A stretch of 64,000 nucleotides of DNA from the NCBI RefSeq assembly GCF_002310375.3, contig NZ_CP023315.3, forward strand, positions 682,001 to 746,000, read 5' to 3'. Position 1 is the stretch's first letter; each line of letters starts with the position of its first letter. Source of the stretch: Caulobacter vibrioides. Its GTDB lineage: Bacteria > Pseudomonadota > Alphaproteobacteria > Caulobacterales > Caulobacteraceae. Positions 1 through 9,471 of the stretch are shown in pieces. The position numbers and the translations under genes are program-made. Below the pieces are notes generated by a model. The model was not told the DNA's origin. It did no database searches and saw nothing but the letters and a program-made list of their open reading frames with translations.

Positions 1-394
1 TCCCGATCGCATGTTCAAGGCCGCCCAAGCCCCTTTGGCACAGGCGATGGACAAACTGCGGGACCCATATGCCCGCTTGGGCGCGAACCTTCTCGCCGTC
101 GAACTGGACCGCCGACTGCGCTGCGCCGATGCGGATGACGACACCGTCGAAGCCGGCGTCATCGAACAGGATGTTCGAGCCGTCGCCGACGATCACCTTG
201 GGAAACGGCTTGTCCGCCAGGTACGAAAGGCAGGCTTGCGTCGCTTCGGCGGAAACCGGTTCGATGGCGACCCTCGCGGTTCCGCCAGCGCGCCAGCGGC
301 TGTAGCCCCTCAGATCGGCGTCTTCCACGGCTGGCGCGCCGCTGAGGCGCGCCAGGGTGTCGACGATGTCGCGCGAAACGCTACGCGTCGTCAT
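1..394 (-). CDS. murB: UDP-N-acetylenolpyruvoylglucosamine reductase (MurB-like), 5' part only
   Basis: MurB reduces UDP-GlcNAc-enolpyruvate to UDP-MurNAc with FAD and NADPH in the cytoplasm. About 131 N-terminal residues are visible before the window edge. Reading the minus strand from the ATG at 394 gives the FAD-binding landmarks of MurB: a YSRWRAGG stretch near residue 31, VGDGSNILFDD near residue 67, and GLGGLEHAIG at the edge, where MurB proteins have the GLEf..GIPG segment. The ATG overlaps the stop of the murA-like gene by 4 bases, so the two are translationally coupled and supply consecutive steps. The catalytic C-terminal half lies outside the window, so intactness is unknown. It may be a second copy used for a surface polysaccharide instead of the main peptidoglycan enzyme; that is inference from its location away from a division/cell-wall cluster. 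Confidence 0.85.
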   Translation of the reverse strand, partial: MTTRSVSRDIVDTLARLSGAPAVEDADLRGYSRWRAGGTARVAIEPVSAEATQACLSYLADKPFPKVIVGDGSNILFDDAGFDGVVIRIGAAQSAVQFDGEKVRAQAGIWVPQFVHRLCQRGLGGLEHAIG

Positions 395-1692
395 GCGATG
401 GCGGCGAGCGCGGGTTCGTCGCTCTCCTGCACCTCAATCTCAACACCGACCTTGGCCAGCTTGCCTTTCAGGTCGTTGTAACCGCGCAGCGCCATGTGCG
501 CGTCGTTGACGACGGAGCGGCCGTCCGCGCAAAGCGCGGCGAGGATGAGCGCCATGCTGCCACGGAGATCGGTCGAGGTCGCCTCAGCGGCGCGATAGAC
601 GCCCGGGCCGTGGACAGTGATCTTGCCATGTTCAGCTTCCAGCGCCCCGGGCTGGCAGAAGCGGGCGAGTTCGTGGACGTACCCCACCCGCTCCGGATAG
701 CGATAGTCGAACACGCGCGAGACGCCGGTGGCGCTCAGACCCAGCATCGTGAAGAACGGCTGCATGTCCGAAATCACGCCGGGGTGCGCGCCGCAGGGAA
801 CCTCGAAGGGCTGAACGCGGCCCTCCTTGATGCAGCCTGGGTGCACGTAGATCGAGTTGCTGTTCGCCAGCAGGTCGACACCCGCGCTCTCGATGTAGAG
901 AAGAGGTGAGCGCATCGCTTCGAAGGGCACGCCTTCGATCAGGAGCTCGCCGCGCGTCATGATGGCATAGACGATCCAGGTCAGGGCCTCGATGCGGTCA
1001 TACATCACGTTCTTGCGGGCGCCGGAAAGCGCGCCACGGCCGTGGACCCGGACGTGGCTGTTACCAAAGACCTCGATCTGCGCGCCCATGCGCTTGAGCA
1101 GGTCGATCAGGTCTTCGATCTCAGGCGTGATGTAGGCGTTGATGATCTCGGTCGAGCCCTCGGCGATCGCGGCGCAGATCAGCGCATTTTCCGTACCGCC
1201 CACGGTGGAGATCGGGAAGCGGATCTCTCCGCCCTTGAAGCGCCCGCCGCGCACCTCGATGTAGTCCGGGAGCTCCTCGACCTCGCAGCCGAGTTGGCGC
1301 CAGACCATGATGTGCAAGTCGTAGCCGCGGCTACCGATCTTACAGCCGCCGGGATAGGGAATGCGAGCGACGCCAGAGCGGAGAATCTGCCCCGCCACCA
1401 AAAGGTAAGTGGTGCGGATAGGGTAGTCGTAGTCTTCAAGTACGGTGGACTTGAAGTTCGAGCTATCAACCACGATCGAGCCAGACGCATCGTCTACATC
1501 GATGCGGCCGCCGAGCGCTCGGATGAAGCGAATCTTATGGCCCACATCGACCAATTGGGTCGGGAAGCTGCTCAGCTCTACCGTACTATCGGTGAGCAAG
1601 GCGGCGGAAAGCAGGCGCGTTGCGGAGTTCTTCGCGCCGCTGACCTTAACTATGCCTTTCGGCGTGACGCCGCCATTGATGATTGCGCGCAT
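391..1692 (-). CDS. murA: UDP-N-acetylglucosamine 1-carboxyvinyltransferase (MurA-like)
   Basis: MurA transfers enolpyruvate from PEP to UDP-GlcNAc. The 433-residue product has the usual length and key residues: SGAKN with Lys21 and Asn22 at the substrate site, the catalytic Cys117 in PGGCKIG, Arg122 in the following SRGYDLH, and Asp309 in VISDMQPFF, where MurA has the TDMQ aspartate. Sequence around these motifs departs from housekeeping MurA (KIGSRGYDLHI instead of the more usual IGARPVDLHI), which suggests a paralogue. The gene is followed by murB with a 4-base overlap and preceded by AT-rich DNA. A cytoplasmic role in making UDP-MurNAc is firm; whether this feeds peptidoglycan or a MurNAc-containing surface glycan cannot be told from the window. 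Confidence 0.9.
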   Translation of the reverse strand: MRAIINGGVTPKGIVKVSGAKNSATRLLSAALLTDSTVELSSFPTQLVDVGHKIRFIRALGGRIDVDDASGSIVVDSSNFKSTVLEDYDYPIRTTYLLVAGQILRSGVARIPYPGGCKIGSRGYDLHIMVWRQLGCEVEELPDYIEVRGGRFKGGEIRFPISTVGGTENALICAAIAEGSTEIINAYITPEIEDLIDLLKRMGAQIEVFGNSHVRVHGRGALSGARKNVMYDRIEALTWIVYAIMTRGELLIEGVPFEAMRSPLLYIESAGVDLLANSNSIYVHPGCIKEGRVQPFEVPCGAHPGVISDMQPFFTMLGLSATGVSRVFDYRYPERVGYVHELARFCQPGALEAEHGKITVHGPGVYRAAEATSTDLRGSMALILAALCADGRSVVNDAHMALRGYNDLKGKLAKVGVEIEVQESDEPALAAIA

Positions 1693-2015
1693 TGAAGCCC
1701 CACCAGTTTTGTTTGTCGTGCATGTGCCACGTGGTCGGTATACGCGCCAAGAGTTAACAGCCCAAAATCTCCAACTGATGTCACTTCGCTATTCATTGTG
1801 GCGCCGCGTAGATCGTGTTGTGGTGCGGCCTGTCGTATGGCGCACGCATCTCGCAGATTGCTCCAAGGCCTTTGCTTTGGGACGGTGAGTAATTAATCGA
1901 TATGTAGATTATATATTTCAGAAATAAATTGGCCTTTTCTGGCATTTTATCACCAAAGCATTTGGCAGTTTAAATATATATCATGCTAATATAATTAATT
2001 AAGTGAAGTTGAATT
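1693..2015. other. AT-rich intergenic region upstream of murA-like gene
   Basis: No gene is supported here. The stretch from about 1880 to 2015 is strikingly AT-rich for this genome, with runs of A/T such as those near 1905-1925 and 1970-2000. It lies upstream of the minus-strand murA-like gene, so it probably holds that promoter, and immediately downstream of the lipoprotein gene. The composition matches the low-GC lipoprotein gene and suggests acquired DNA. Confidence 0.5.
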
Positions 2016-2486
2016 CTATGGGGTGTTGAATTTTGGTGTCTTCGGCCCAGTTTGGAGCGTGTTTCTGGCAGAATTCAATTCGACATCGATTTGATCAAGA
2101 TGAATATTTTTGATTTTTGATGAGCATTTTTCCGACCATCTTGGACTCATTTCGCTTTGCGCTAAGTCCACCCCGCTTGGCGAACTTATAAAATAAGAAG
2201 TTTTTTCGGCGCCGGGCTTAATTGCGATATACTTCACGCAAACGACCTCTCCTTGGAGAGACAGTGATGTAAAGGCTTCAATTGCGACTGCTTGGCCTCT
2301 GAACGCCTTAGATGCTCGCTCAAGTCCTTGGTTTAGAAGCGCCTTTGTGACTGGCGATTCCGTCTGAGCGGCGGCGACCTCAGTCTGTGGAAGCGCCGGC
2401 GCCGAAGTGCTGGGGCGCTCGCAGCCGCATAGTAGCGTCACGAGCGCTGTGGTCGCGAGCAAACCAAGAAACGGGAGATTGCGCAT
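2016..2486 (-). CDS. putative lipoprotein of unknown function
   Basis: The 156-residue product starts with a short basic N-region, a hydrophobic stretch (residues 5-19) and a lipobox-like LCGC ending at Cys22, typical of a lipoprotein processed by signal peptidase II. The mature part has a Pro/Ala/Thr-rich linker and then a small domain with two cysteines (in VVCVKY and EKCSSK) that could form a disulfide. I do not recognise the family. Codon usage is clearly more AT-rich than the surrounding genes, and the gene lies between the murAB-like pair and tRNA-Cys, which fits an acquired segment. ATG at 2486 is the only start that keeps the signal sequence. Confidence 0.65.
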   Translation of the reverse strand: MRNLPFLGLLATTALVTLLCGCERPSTSAPALPQTEVAAAQTESPVTKALLNQGLERASKAFRGQAVAIEAFTSLSLQGEVVCVKYIAIKPGAEKTSYFISSPSGVDLAQSEMSPRWSEKCSSKIKNIHLDQIDVELNSARNTLQTGPKTPKFNTP

Positions 2487-2819
2487 GCTGAGCGTATCCT
2501 ATGTTCGCACGCATCGCCTTGACCAAGACGAGCCAGCGAGGCCCACTTAAAACAAATTTCCCTCGAGTGCCTATCATCTTCAAAACGAGAGCCTGGGCGA
2601 TCAACCAACATGCAGTCGCCGATTTTTAGCTGGCACGCTCAATGATCGCGAATAGATCAAGCGCCGAACCTTCCGCACCTGTATTTCGTCTGGGCTGGCT
2701 TTTGCGCCTCATCGGCGATGTGTTCTCTCCACCTTGGATTAGGCGGAGTCTGCCCTGGGTAGCTGCCTTGGATCAGCTCAGGCGAAGCACAATCAGAGCA
2801 TGATGTTGAAGGCTTGATT
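2487..2819. other. intergenic region between lipoprotein gene and tRNA-Cys
   Basis: About 330 bases without a convincing gene. Base composition is mixed and lower in GC than the neighbouring core genes. It must contain the promoter of the minus-strand lipoprotein gene near its left end. I searched by eye for a second copy of the tRNA-Cys 3' end as an attachment site and did not see one here. Confidence 0.4.
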
Positions 2820-2893
2820 TGGAGGCCCGGCCCGGAATCGAACCGGGGTGCACGGATTTGCAGTCCGCTGCGTCACCACTCCGCCACCGGGCC
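2820..2893 (-). tRNA. tRNA-Cys (GCA)
   Basis: Read on the minus strand from 2893, the acceptor stem GGCCCGG pairs with CCGGGCC, followed by discriminator T and an encoded CCA at 2822-2820. The T arm is CCCGG-TTCGATT-CCGGG and the anticodon loop is CTGCAAA with anticodon GCA. The length of 74 nt including CCA is normal. Its 3' end points to the AT-rich segment and murAB-like genes. Confidence 0.95.
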
Positions 2894-3103
2894 ATCCGGG
2901 TGTCGACGCAATTCACGTCGGCGGGGGAGGGCGTTCGATACAGGAGCGGTCGCGGGCCTGCAACTGGCAATTCGCGGGTTATGCTGCGTCCCAAACCTCG
3001 TCCGGCAAGCGGGTCGCGATGGCGGCTTGATCCTGGGGAAGGAAGCGCTCGTCATGGCGCGCGCTGCGCAAAGCAGGCCCTGGGGTCCCGTACCGTCATG
3101 ATA

Positions 3104-3164
3104 GTGCGCGCCGAAAGACCTCCGCCGAGGCGGAGGTCTAGGGGCAAAAGACGTTTCGGCGCAC
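3104..3164 (-). terminator. large nested hairpin downstream of aceB
   Basis: A perfect 11-base inverted repeat (AGACCTCCGCC, 2-base loop, GGCGGAGGTCT; 3116-3139) sits inside a second, outer pair of arms (3104-3116 against 3154-3164, GCCGAAA/TTTCGGC with GTGC/GCAC at the ends). It begins about 58 bases after the aceB stop on the minus strand, so transcription termination is the simplest role. On the minus strand the inner stem is followed only by TTT, so the U tract is weak; a cruciform or structured RNA remains possible. Confidence 0.5.
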
Positions 3165-3221
3165 GTGAGGTTTTGGATGGGGCTTGGGCCCACCCGTGCG
3201 GCGTGACTAAACCCGTCGGTG

Positions 3222-4799
<1,578 letters not shown>

Positions 4800-4825
4800 A
4801 GGAAGCTTTCCGTGGCGGTGGGATC

Positions 4826-4849
4826 GGCTCCCCGGATGTCCGGGGAGCC
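4826..4849 (-). other. perfect hairpin between the small gene and aceB
   Basis: GGCTCCCCGGA and TCCGGGGAGCC form an 11-base perfect stem with a 2-base loop in the short gap between the 75-residue gene and aceB. There is no T run on the minus strand, so it is unlikely to be a complete intrinsic terminator. Within an operon such a stem could stabilise the upstream mRNA or reduce downstream expression. Confidence 0.5.
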
Positions 4850-4879
4850 GTCATCAGGACTCTGGTCGGTTCTTGGTCG

Positions 4880-5107
4880 TTAAGCGCTCTTTTCGGCGCC
4901 TTTTTCACGAACGGTCGGGACGATCTGATCGCCCCAGTTGCCCGCGCCGTCATGGTGGCGCGAGGTGCGCACCAGTTCCACCGAATAGCCGGCGGCGATG
5001 GCGCGACGCACGGCGTCGTTCAGGCGGTGGGAGGCCTCGGCGAGCCGTTCGACGGCGCGCTTGTCGTCGTCCGTCGCGGGCATGGTGGCGGGAGAGAATG
5101 CGGTCAT
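4880..5107 (-). CDS. small protein encoded between aceA and aceB, unknown function
   Basis: The 75-residue product has no signal peptide or membrane segment. Its middle is predicted helical (DDDKRAVERLAEASHRLNDAVRRAIAAG) and is followed by a beta-like VELVRTSRHH segment. A clear GGAGC ribosome-binding site precedes ATG 5107, spacing to aceA is only 33 bases, and codon usage follows the neighbours, so it looks like a real member of the aceA-aceB transcript. I do not recognise a domain. Position alone suggests a link to the glyoxylate shunt; no biochemical role can be assigned. Confidence 0.75.
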   Translation of the reverse strand: MTAFSPATMPATDDDKRAVERLAEASHRLNDAVRRAIAAGYSVELVRTSRHHDGAGNWGDQIVPTVREKGAEKSA

Positions 5108-5140
5108 GGCTCTGCTCCTTTGGGGGCTTAAGTGTCGGGC

Positions 5141-6760
5141 CTATTCGGCCGCGAACTGGTTCATGGTGTTGGCGTGGCCGCCGGCCTTCAGGGCGCGCTC
5201 GCCGGCGACCATTTCCTTGAAGGTGTCGCCGAGGTCCGAGCCGACCTCGTGCTGGTGCTTCACGGCCGAGACGCCGCGGCGGATCTCCTCGCGCTGCACC
5301 GTATTCACGTAGGCCTGCATCCGCTCCTCGCCGAAGTAGCCGCGCGACAGCTCGTCGACGCTCTTGGCCGTCAGGTGGAAGGTCGGCAGGGTGATCAGGT
5401 TGTGGAACACCCCGGCGCGGGCGGCGATGTCGACCTGGAAGCGGGCCAGTCGCTCGTCCGCCTCGCGGCCCAGGTCGCTCTTGTCGTACTCGGCCGACAT
5501 CAGCGCATTGCCGTCCGGATAGCTGTCCTTGTGAATCTTGCCCTCGGCGATCCACTGGTCGCGAACCTGCTTGCGCAGATTGAGCGTCCAGTTGAACGAC
5601 GGCGAGTTGTTGTAGGTCAGCTTGGCGTTCGGAACGACCTTGCGGACCTCGGCCACCATCGAGGCGATCTCGTCGACATTGGGGGTGTCGGTCTCGATCC
5701 ACAGCAGGTCGGCGCCGCCTTGCGTCAGGTTGGCGATGCAGTCCTCGATGACGCGTTGGCGGCCGGTGCCGTCCTGGAAGGCGAACAGGCCGTTGGGCAT
5801 CCGCACGGGCTTGACGAACGCGCCGTCCTTCATGATCGCCAGCTCACCGTCCTTCAGCGGGTTTTCCGGGGTGACGGGCTCGGTCTTCAGCCACTTGATA
5901 TAGTCGCTGGCCAGATCGCCAGGCTCCTGGCTGACCGGGATCTTCTGGGTCAGGCCCGCGCCCAGGCTATCGGTGCGGGCGACGATCACGCCCTCGTCGA
6001 CGCCCAGTTCCTCGAAGGCCAGGCGGCAGGCGCGCAGCTTCTCGATGAAGTCCTCGCGCGGCACCGTGACCTTGCCGTCCTGGTGGCCGCACTGCTTGGC
6101 GTCGCTGACCTGGTTCTCGATCTGCAGGCAGCAGGCGCCGGCCTTGATCATCTCCTTGGCCAGCAGATAGGTGGCATGCTCGTTGCCGAAGCCAGCGTCG
6201 ATATCGGCGATGATCGGCACGACATGGGTCTCGAAGTTGTCGATCGCCTTGATCGCGGCCTGCTCGGCGATCTGGTCGCCGGCCTTGCGGGCGGCGCTCA
6301 GCGTCTTGAAGAGGTCGTTGATCGCCACTTCATCGGCCTGGCGCAGCGAGACGTAGATCTCCTCGATCAGGTCGACGACCGAGGTCTTCTCGTGCATCGA
6401 CTGGTCGGGCAGGTGGCCGAAGCGGTTGCGAAGGCCCGCGACCATCCAGCCCGACAGATAGACATAGGCGCCCTTGGTCGTGCCGCGCAGGCGCTTGACC
6501 GCCTTGATCATCTGCTGGGCGTGAAAGCCCGACCAGCAGCCCAGCGATTGGGTGAACTTGCTGCTGTCGGCGTCATAGGCGGCCATGTCGGCGCGCATGA
6601 CCGGCGCCATGGCCCGGGCGATGTCCAGGTGGGTGTTGAAGGTGTTCTGCAGCTTCAGCTGGATGATGTCGTCGACGTCGACGCCGCCCGGCGTGACGCC
6701 CTGAGGATAGCGCGCCAGCAGGGCGTCGCGGTGTTCGGCATAGGTCTTGCGCTGCGTCAT
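5141..6760 (-). CDS. aceA: isocitrate lyase
   Basis: Cleaves isocitrate to glyoxylate and succinate, the first glyoxylate-shunt step. The 539-residue product is the longer form of the family. The catalytic KQCGH motif is at residues 222-226 (Cys224 as the general acid), preceded by the metal-binding ADIDAGFGN segment (185-193). The frame extends to a GTG at 6775, but the ATG at 6760 begins MTQRKTY with no odd leader, so I prefer it; a GTGGGA element lies upstream. The gene is divergent from the RamB-like regulator across a short intergenic region that holds an inverted repeat, and is co-oriented with the small gene and aceB. Confidence 0.96.
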   Translation of the reverse strand: MTQRKTYAEHRDALLARYPQGVTPGGVDVDDIIQLKLQNTFNTHLDIARAMAPVMRADMAAYDADSSKFTQSLGCWSGFHAQQMIKAVKRLRGTTKGAYVYLSGWMVAGLRNRFGHLPDQSMHEKTSVVDLIEEIYVSLRQADEVAINDLFKTLSAARKAGDQIAEQAAIKAIDNFETHVVPIIADIDAGFGNEHATYLLAKEMIKAGACCLQIENQVSDAKQCGHQDGKVTVPREDFIEKLRACRLAFEELGVDEGVIVARTDSLGAGLTQKIPVSQEPGDLASDYIKWLKTEPVTPENPLKDGELAIMKDGAFVKPVRMPNGLFAFQDGTGRQRVIEDCIANLTQGGADLLWIETDTPNVDEIASMVAEVRKVVPNAKLTYNNSPSFNWTLNLRKQVRDQWIAEGKIHKDSYPDGNALMSAEYDKSDLGREADERLARFQVDIAARAGVFHNLITLPTFHLTAKSVDELSRGYFGEERMQAYVNTVQREEIRRGVSAVKHQHEVGSDLGDTFKEMVAGERALKAGGHANTMNQFAAE

Positions 6761-6873
6761 GATCATCAATCCCACTTCGGAGGCCAGGGGCTCGAAGCCT
6801 TGCGGGCCAAGGAAAACTCGTCTTGGCGAGCTAACGCCGGGCCGCCGGATCGGTCGAACCTATTGAAGGCAAT

Positions 6874-6895
6874 TTGTCAAAGATCGACTTTGTAA
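6874..6895. promoter_or_regulatory. inverted-repeat operator candidate between aceA and regulator
   Basis: TTGTCAAAG and CTTTGTAA form an imperfect inverted repeat with core arms CAAAG/CTTTG around ATCGA. A related half-site (TAAAGTTGTGACAAG) follows at 6902-6916, just before the regulator start. Location between divergent aceA and a RamB-type regulator suggests autoregulation and control of aceA. This is inference from position and symmetry. Confidence 0.45.
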
Positions 6896-6924
6896 TTCAT
6901 GTAAAGTTGTGACAAGTTGACCGG

Positions 6925-8367
6925 ATGGCGGCACCCAACACCAAGGCAAGCGACAAGAAGCTCTTTCTCGGCGGGCGGCTGAAGCGGCTGCGGCGCGACC
7001 TGGGCGTGACCCAGGCGCGGATGGCCGAGGAACTGGGTGTGTCGGCTAGCTATCTGAACCTGTTGGAGCGTAACCAGCGGCCGGTGACGGCGCAGATCCT
7101 GCTGCGGCTGGCGGACGCCTACGATCTGGACCTGCGCAGCCTATCGGCCGACGATCCGGGCGGCGGCGCGGGGCTGGAGGAGGTGCTGGCCGACAAGATG
7201 TTCGCCGACCTGGGCGTGTCGCGCCACGAGACCGCCGAGGTCGCCGAGCTGTCGCCGGGCCTGGCCGAGGCCATGACGCGGCTCTATCGCGCCTATCTCG
7301 ATCGCGGCCGGTTGATCGACCTGGGCGCCTTCGAGCGGCCGGACGGGGCGGGCCCGGTCTCTGACCAGGCCTCGCCGACCGATTGGGTCCGCGACCTGGT
7401 CGGCGCGCAGCGCAACCATTTCACCGAGCTGGAGGCCCTGGCCGAGACGATCGTCGCCCAGCTGAAAGCCGATCCGCAGGACCTGGCGCCGGCGGTTCGC
7501 GAGCGCCTGCAGAGCAAGTTCGGCGTCCAGACCCGGATCATGCCGGTCGAGGTGATGAGCGGTTCGCTGCGCCGTTACGACCATCACCGCAAACGCCTGA
7601 TGCTGTCGGAGACGCTGGCCCACGCCAGCCGCACCTTCGGCATGTGCTATCAACTGGGTCTGATGGAGGGCGGAGAGGTGCTGTCGGACCTCACCGATCG
7701 CTTTCAGGCGCCGGATCGTTCAAGCCGACAGCTCCTGAAGGTGTTTCTCGACAGCTATCTCGCCGCGGCGATCATGATGCCCTACGAGCCGTTCCTCAGC
7801 GCCATGGAGGCCAGCGGCTACGACATTGAGCGGGTTCGGTCGCGCTTTGGCATCAGCTACGAGCAGGCCGCCCAGCGCCTGACCACGCTGGGACGTCCGG
7901 GCGCGCGGGGCGTGCCGTTCTTCATGATGCGGTTGGATGCGGCCGGGAACATTTCCAAGCGCTACGCCGCCGGCCCTTTCCCGTTCTCGCGGTTTGGCGG
8001 GGCCTGCCCGCGCTGGAACGTCCACGACAGCTTCAAGACGCCCGGCCGTATCGTCACACAAGTGATCGAGACGCCCGACGGCGAGCGCTACTTCACCCTG
8101 TCGCGCACGGTGCGTCGCGTCTCGGGTTTGCAGGCCGGACTGGAAGACGAGCTGGTGGTCGGCCTGGGCTGCGAGTTGAGGCACGCCAGCAAGCTGGTCC
8201 ACGCGCGGGGTCTCGATATCGCCAATCCGATCGCGGTGGAGATCGGACCGTCCTGCCGGATCTGCGAGCGGCCCGCCTGTCCCCAGAGAGCCGCCGCGCC
8301 GATCAATCGGACCCTACTGGTTGAGGAGAACAGCAAGGCCCTGTCTCCCTTCCCCTTCGTGCGTTAG
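6925..8367 (+). CDS. XRE-family regulator of the RamB/ScfR type (short-chain fatty acyl/acetate metabolism)
   Basis: The 480-residue protein begins with a lambda-repressor-type helix-turn-helix (about residues 17-70: GGRLKRLRRDLGVTQARMAEELG...ASYLNLLERNQRPVT). A long IrrE/ImmA-like middle region follows, but the metalloprotease HExxH is not present (the matching region reads LAHASRTF). The C-terminal domain carries a Cys cluster in PSCRICERPACPQ near residue 445. This architecture is that of RamB and the ScfR regulators, which control acetate, propionate and glyoxylate genes in response to acyl-CoA state. It is divergent from aceA, fitting such a role. ATG 6925 has only a weak ribosome-binding site. 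Confidence 0.85.
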   Translation: MAAPNTKASDKKLFLGGRLKRLRRDLGVTQARMAEELGVSASYLNLLERNQRPVTAQILLRLADAYDLDLRSLSADDPGGGAGLEEVLADKMFADLGVSRHETAEVAELSPGLAEAMTRLYRAYLDRGRLIDLGAFERPDGAGPVSDQASPTDWVRDLVGAQRNHFTELEALAETIVAQLKADPQDLAPAVRERLQSKFGVQTRIMPVEVMSGSLRRYDHHRKRLMLSETLAHASRTFGMCYQLGLMEGGEVLSDLTDRFQAPDRSSRQLLKVFLDSYLAAAIMMPYEPFLSAMEASGYDIERVRSRFGISYEQAAQRLTTLGRPGARGVPFFMMRLDAAGNISKRYAAGPFPFSRFGGACPRWNVHDSFKTPGRIVTQVIETPDGERYFTLSRTVRRVSGLQAGLEDELVVGLGCELRHASKLVHARGLDIANPIAVEIGPSCRICERPACPQRAAAPINRTLLVEENSKALSPFPFVR

Positions 8368-8422
8368 CGGGACGCCGAGGACACCGATCGGATTGCCATA
8401 GCCCAACCGGTCAAGCGGCGGC

Positions 8423-8447
8423 GGGCCAGGCTCGGTCGAGCCCCGGC
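8423..8447. terminator. GC-rich hairpin in the gap between convergent genes
   Basis: GGCTCG-GT-CGAGCC forms a perfect inner stem extended by GGCC/GGCC arms with small bulges. It lies between the stop of the RamB-like gene and the stop of the minus-strand fecR-like gene, where a bidirectional terminator is expected. No T run follows. Confidence 0.35.
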
Positions 8448-8509
8448 CTTGAACCCATGCCGCCCTTCTGGCTCGCCGGCGCTCATTCGTCAGGCCGGCA
8501 AGGGTCGGG

Positions 8510-9466
8510 TCATCGCCTGGAGATCGGCGCCAGCACCGTCGCGTCGGGGGCTTCCTGCAGAGCCAGTCCGTGCGTGGCGGCCACCAACGCCGCTGTTTCG
8601 CGCGGCGCGGTCGCCCGGAAGCGGCCCGTCAGGCGAAGCTCGGCCAGCGCCGGCTCGCCCAGCCTCAAGGGGCGCGTGGCGTTGGCGCGGTTGAGCTCCG
8701 TCACCAGATCGCCCAACCGGCCGTTGTTCAGTTCGATCCAGCCGCTGCGCCAGTCGTCGGCGACGGCGGGGTTGAACTTGACGCGGCCCTCGATTCCCCG
8801 GGCGGAAACCCGGACGCTCTCGCCCGCGACGACCACGACCGGACGAGCGCGCGTGGTGGTGGCCGCGACCCGGACCTTGCCTTCATGCACCGTGATCTCG
8901 GTCGCGTCGGCCAGGCGGTTGACGTTGAACGCCGTGCCCAGCGCGGTCACCGATGCGTCCCGCGCATGCACGGTGAAGGGCCGTGACGGATCGTGCGCCA
9001 CCTTGAAGAAGGCTTCGCCCTGGTCGAGGCGGACGTCCCGCTTGCGCCGCGCCAGGGTCACGCGCGCCTGGGAATCGCCGTTCAGGGTCAGCCTCGAGCC
9101 GTCCGCCAGCACCTGGACCTGCTGACGGCCTTGCGGCGTCTTCAGATCCAGCGCAGGGCGCGGCCAAGCGATCACCGCGATGGCCGCCGCCAGCGCCGCG
9201 CCCGCGAGCGTCCAGATCGGCGAACCCAGCGATCGCGGCTTGGCCTTGCGAGCGCCGGACGCGCGAGCCTGCACGAGGGCCCGCCCCAGGGGCGCCGACG
9301 TGATCAGGTCACGGTGCGCGGCCAACAAGGCTTCGCGACGCGGATTCGCCGACAGCCACGCTTCCAGGCGGGCGGCTTCCTGGCAGGAGAGGGCGGTGGT
9401 CGCCAGGCGATCGGCCCAAAGCGCGGCCTGATGATCCTCGGTGCGGGCGTAAGCGTGTTCGCGCAT
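8510..9466 (-). CDS. FecR-type anti-sigma/sigma-activating membrane protein
   Basis: FecR proteins sit in the inner membrane, bind the signalling domain of a TonB-dependent receptor in the periplasm and control a FecI-type sigma factor in the cytoplasm. The 318-residue product has the N-terminal cytoplasmic DUF4880-like region (AALWADRLATT...ARLEAWLSANPRREALL), one transmembrane segment at about residues 84-105, and the FecR domain (TPQGRQQVQVLADGSRLTLNGDSQARV...GEAFFKVAHDPSRPFTVHA...VTALGTAFNV). A short C-terminal STN-like segment follows. It lies 5 bases downstream of the sigma gene and is divergent from an STN-containing receptor, the classic Fec-type arrangement. Confidence 0.9.
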   Translation of the reverse strand: MREHAYARTEDHQAALWADRLATTALSCQEAARLEAWLSANPRREALLAAHRDLITSAPLGRALVQARASGARKAKPRSLGSPIWTLAGAALAAAIAVIAWPRPALDLKTPQGRQQVQVLADGSRLTLNGDSQARVTLARRKRDVRLDQGEAFFKVAHDPSRPFTVHARDASVTALGTAFNVNRLADATEITVHEGKVRVAATTTRARPVVVVAGESVRVSARGIEGRVKFNPAVADDWRSGWIELNNGRLGDLVTELNRANATRPLRLGEPALAELRLTGRFRATAPRETAALVAATHGLALQEAPDATVLAPISRR

Positions 9467-9471
9467 GCGGG

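Noticed and set aside
2820-3164. Attachment-site duplicate of the tRNA-Cys 3' end
   Set aside because: No second copy of the 3' end was seen between 1 and 2819; if present it lies outside the window.
5132-6895. Plus-strand open frame of 587 codons
   Set aside because: Antisense to aceA, which carries the catalytic KQCGH motif.
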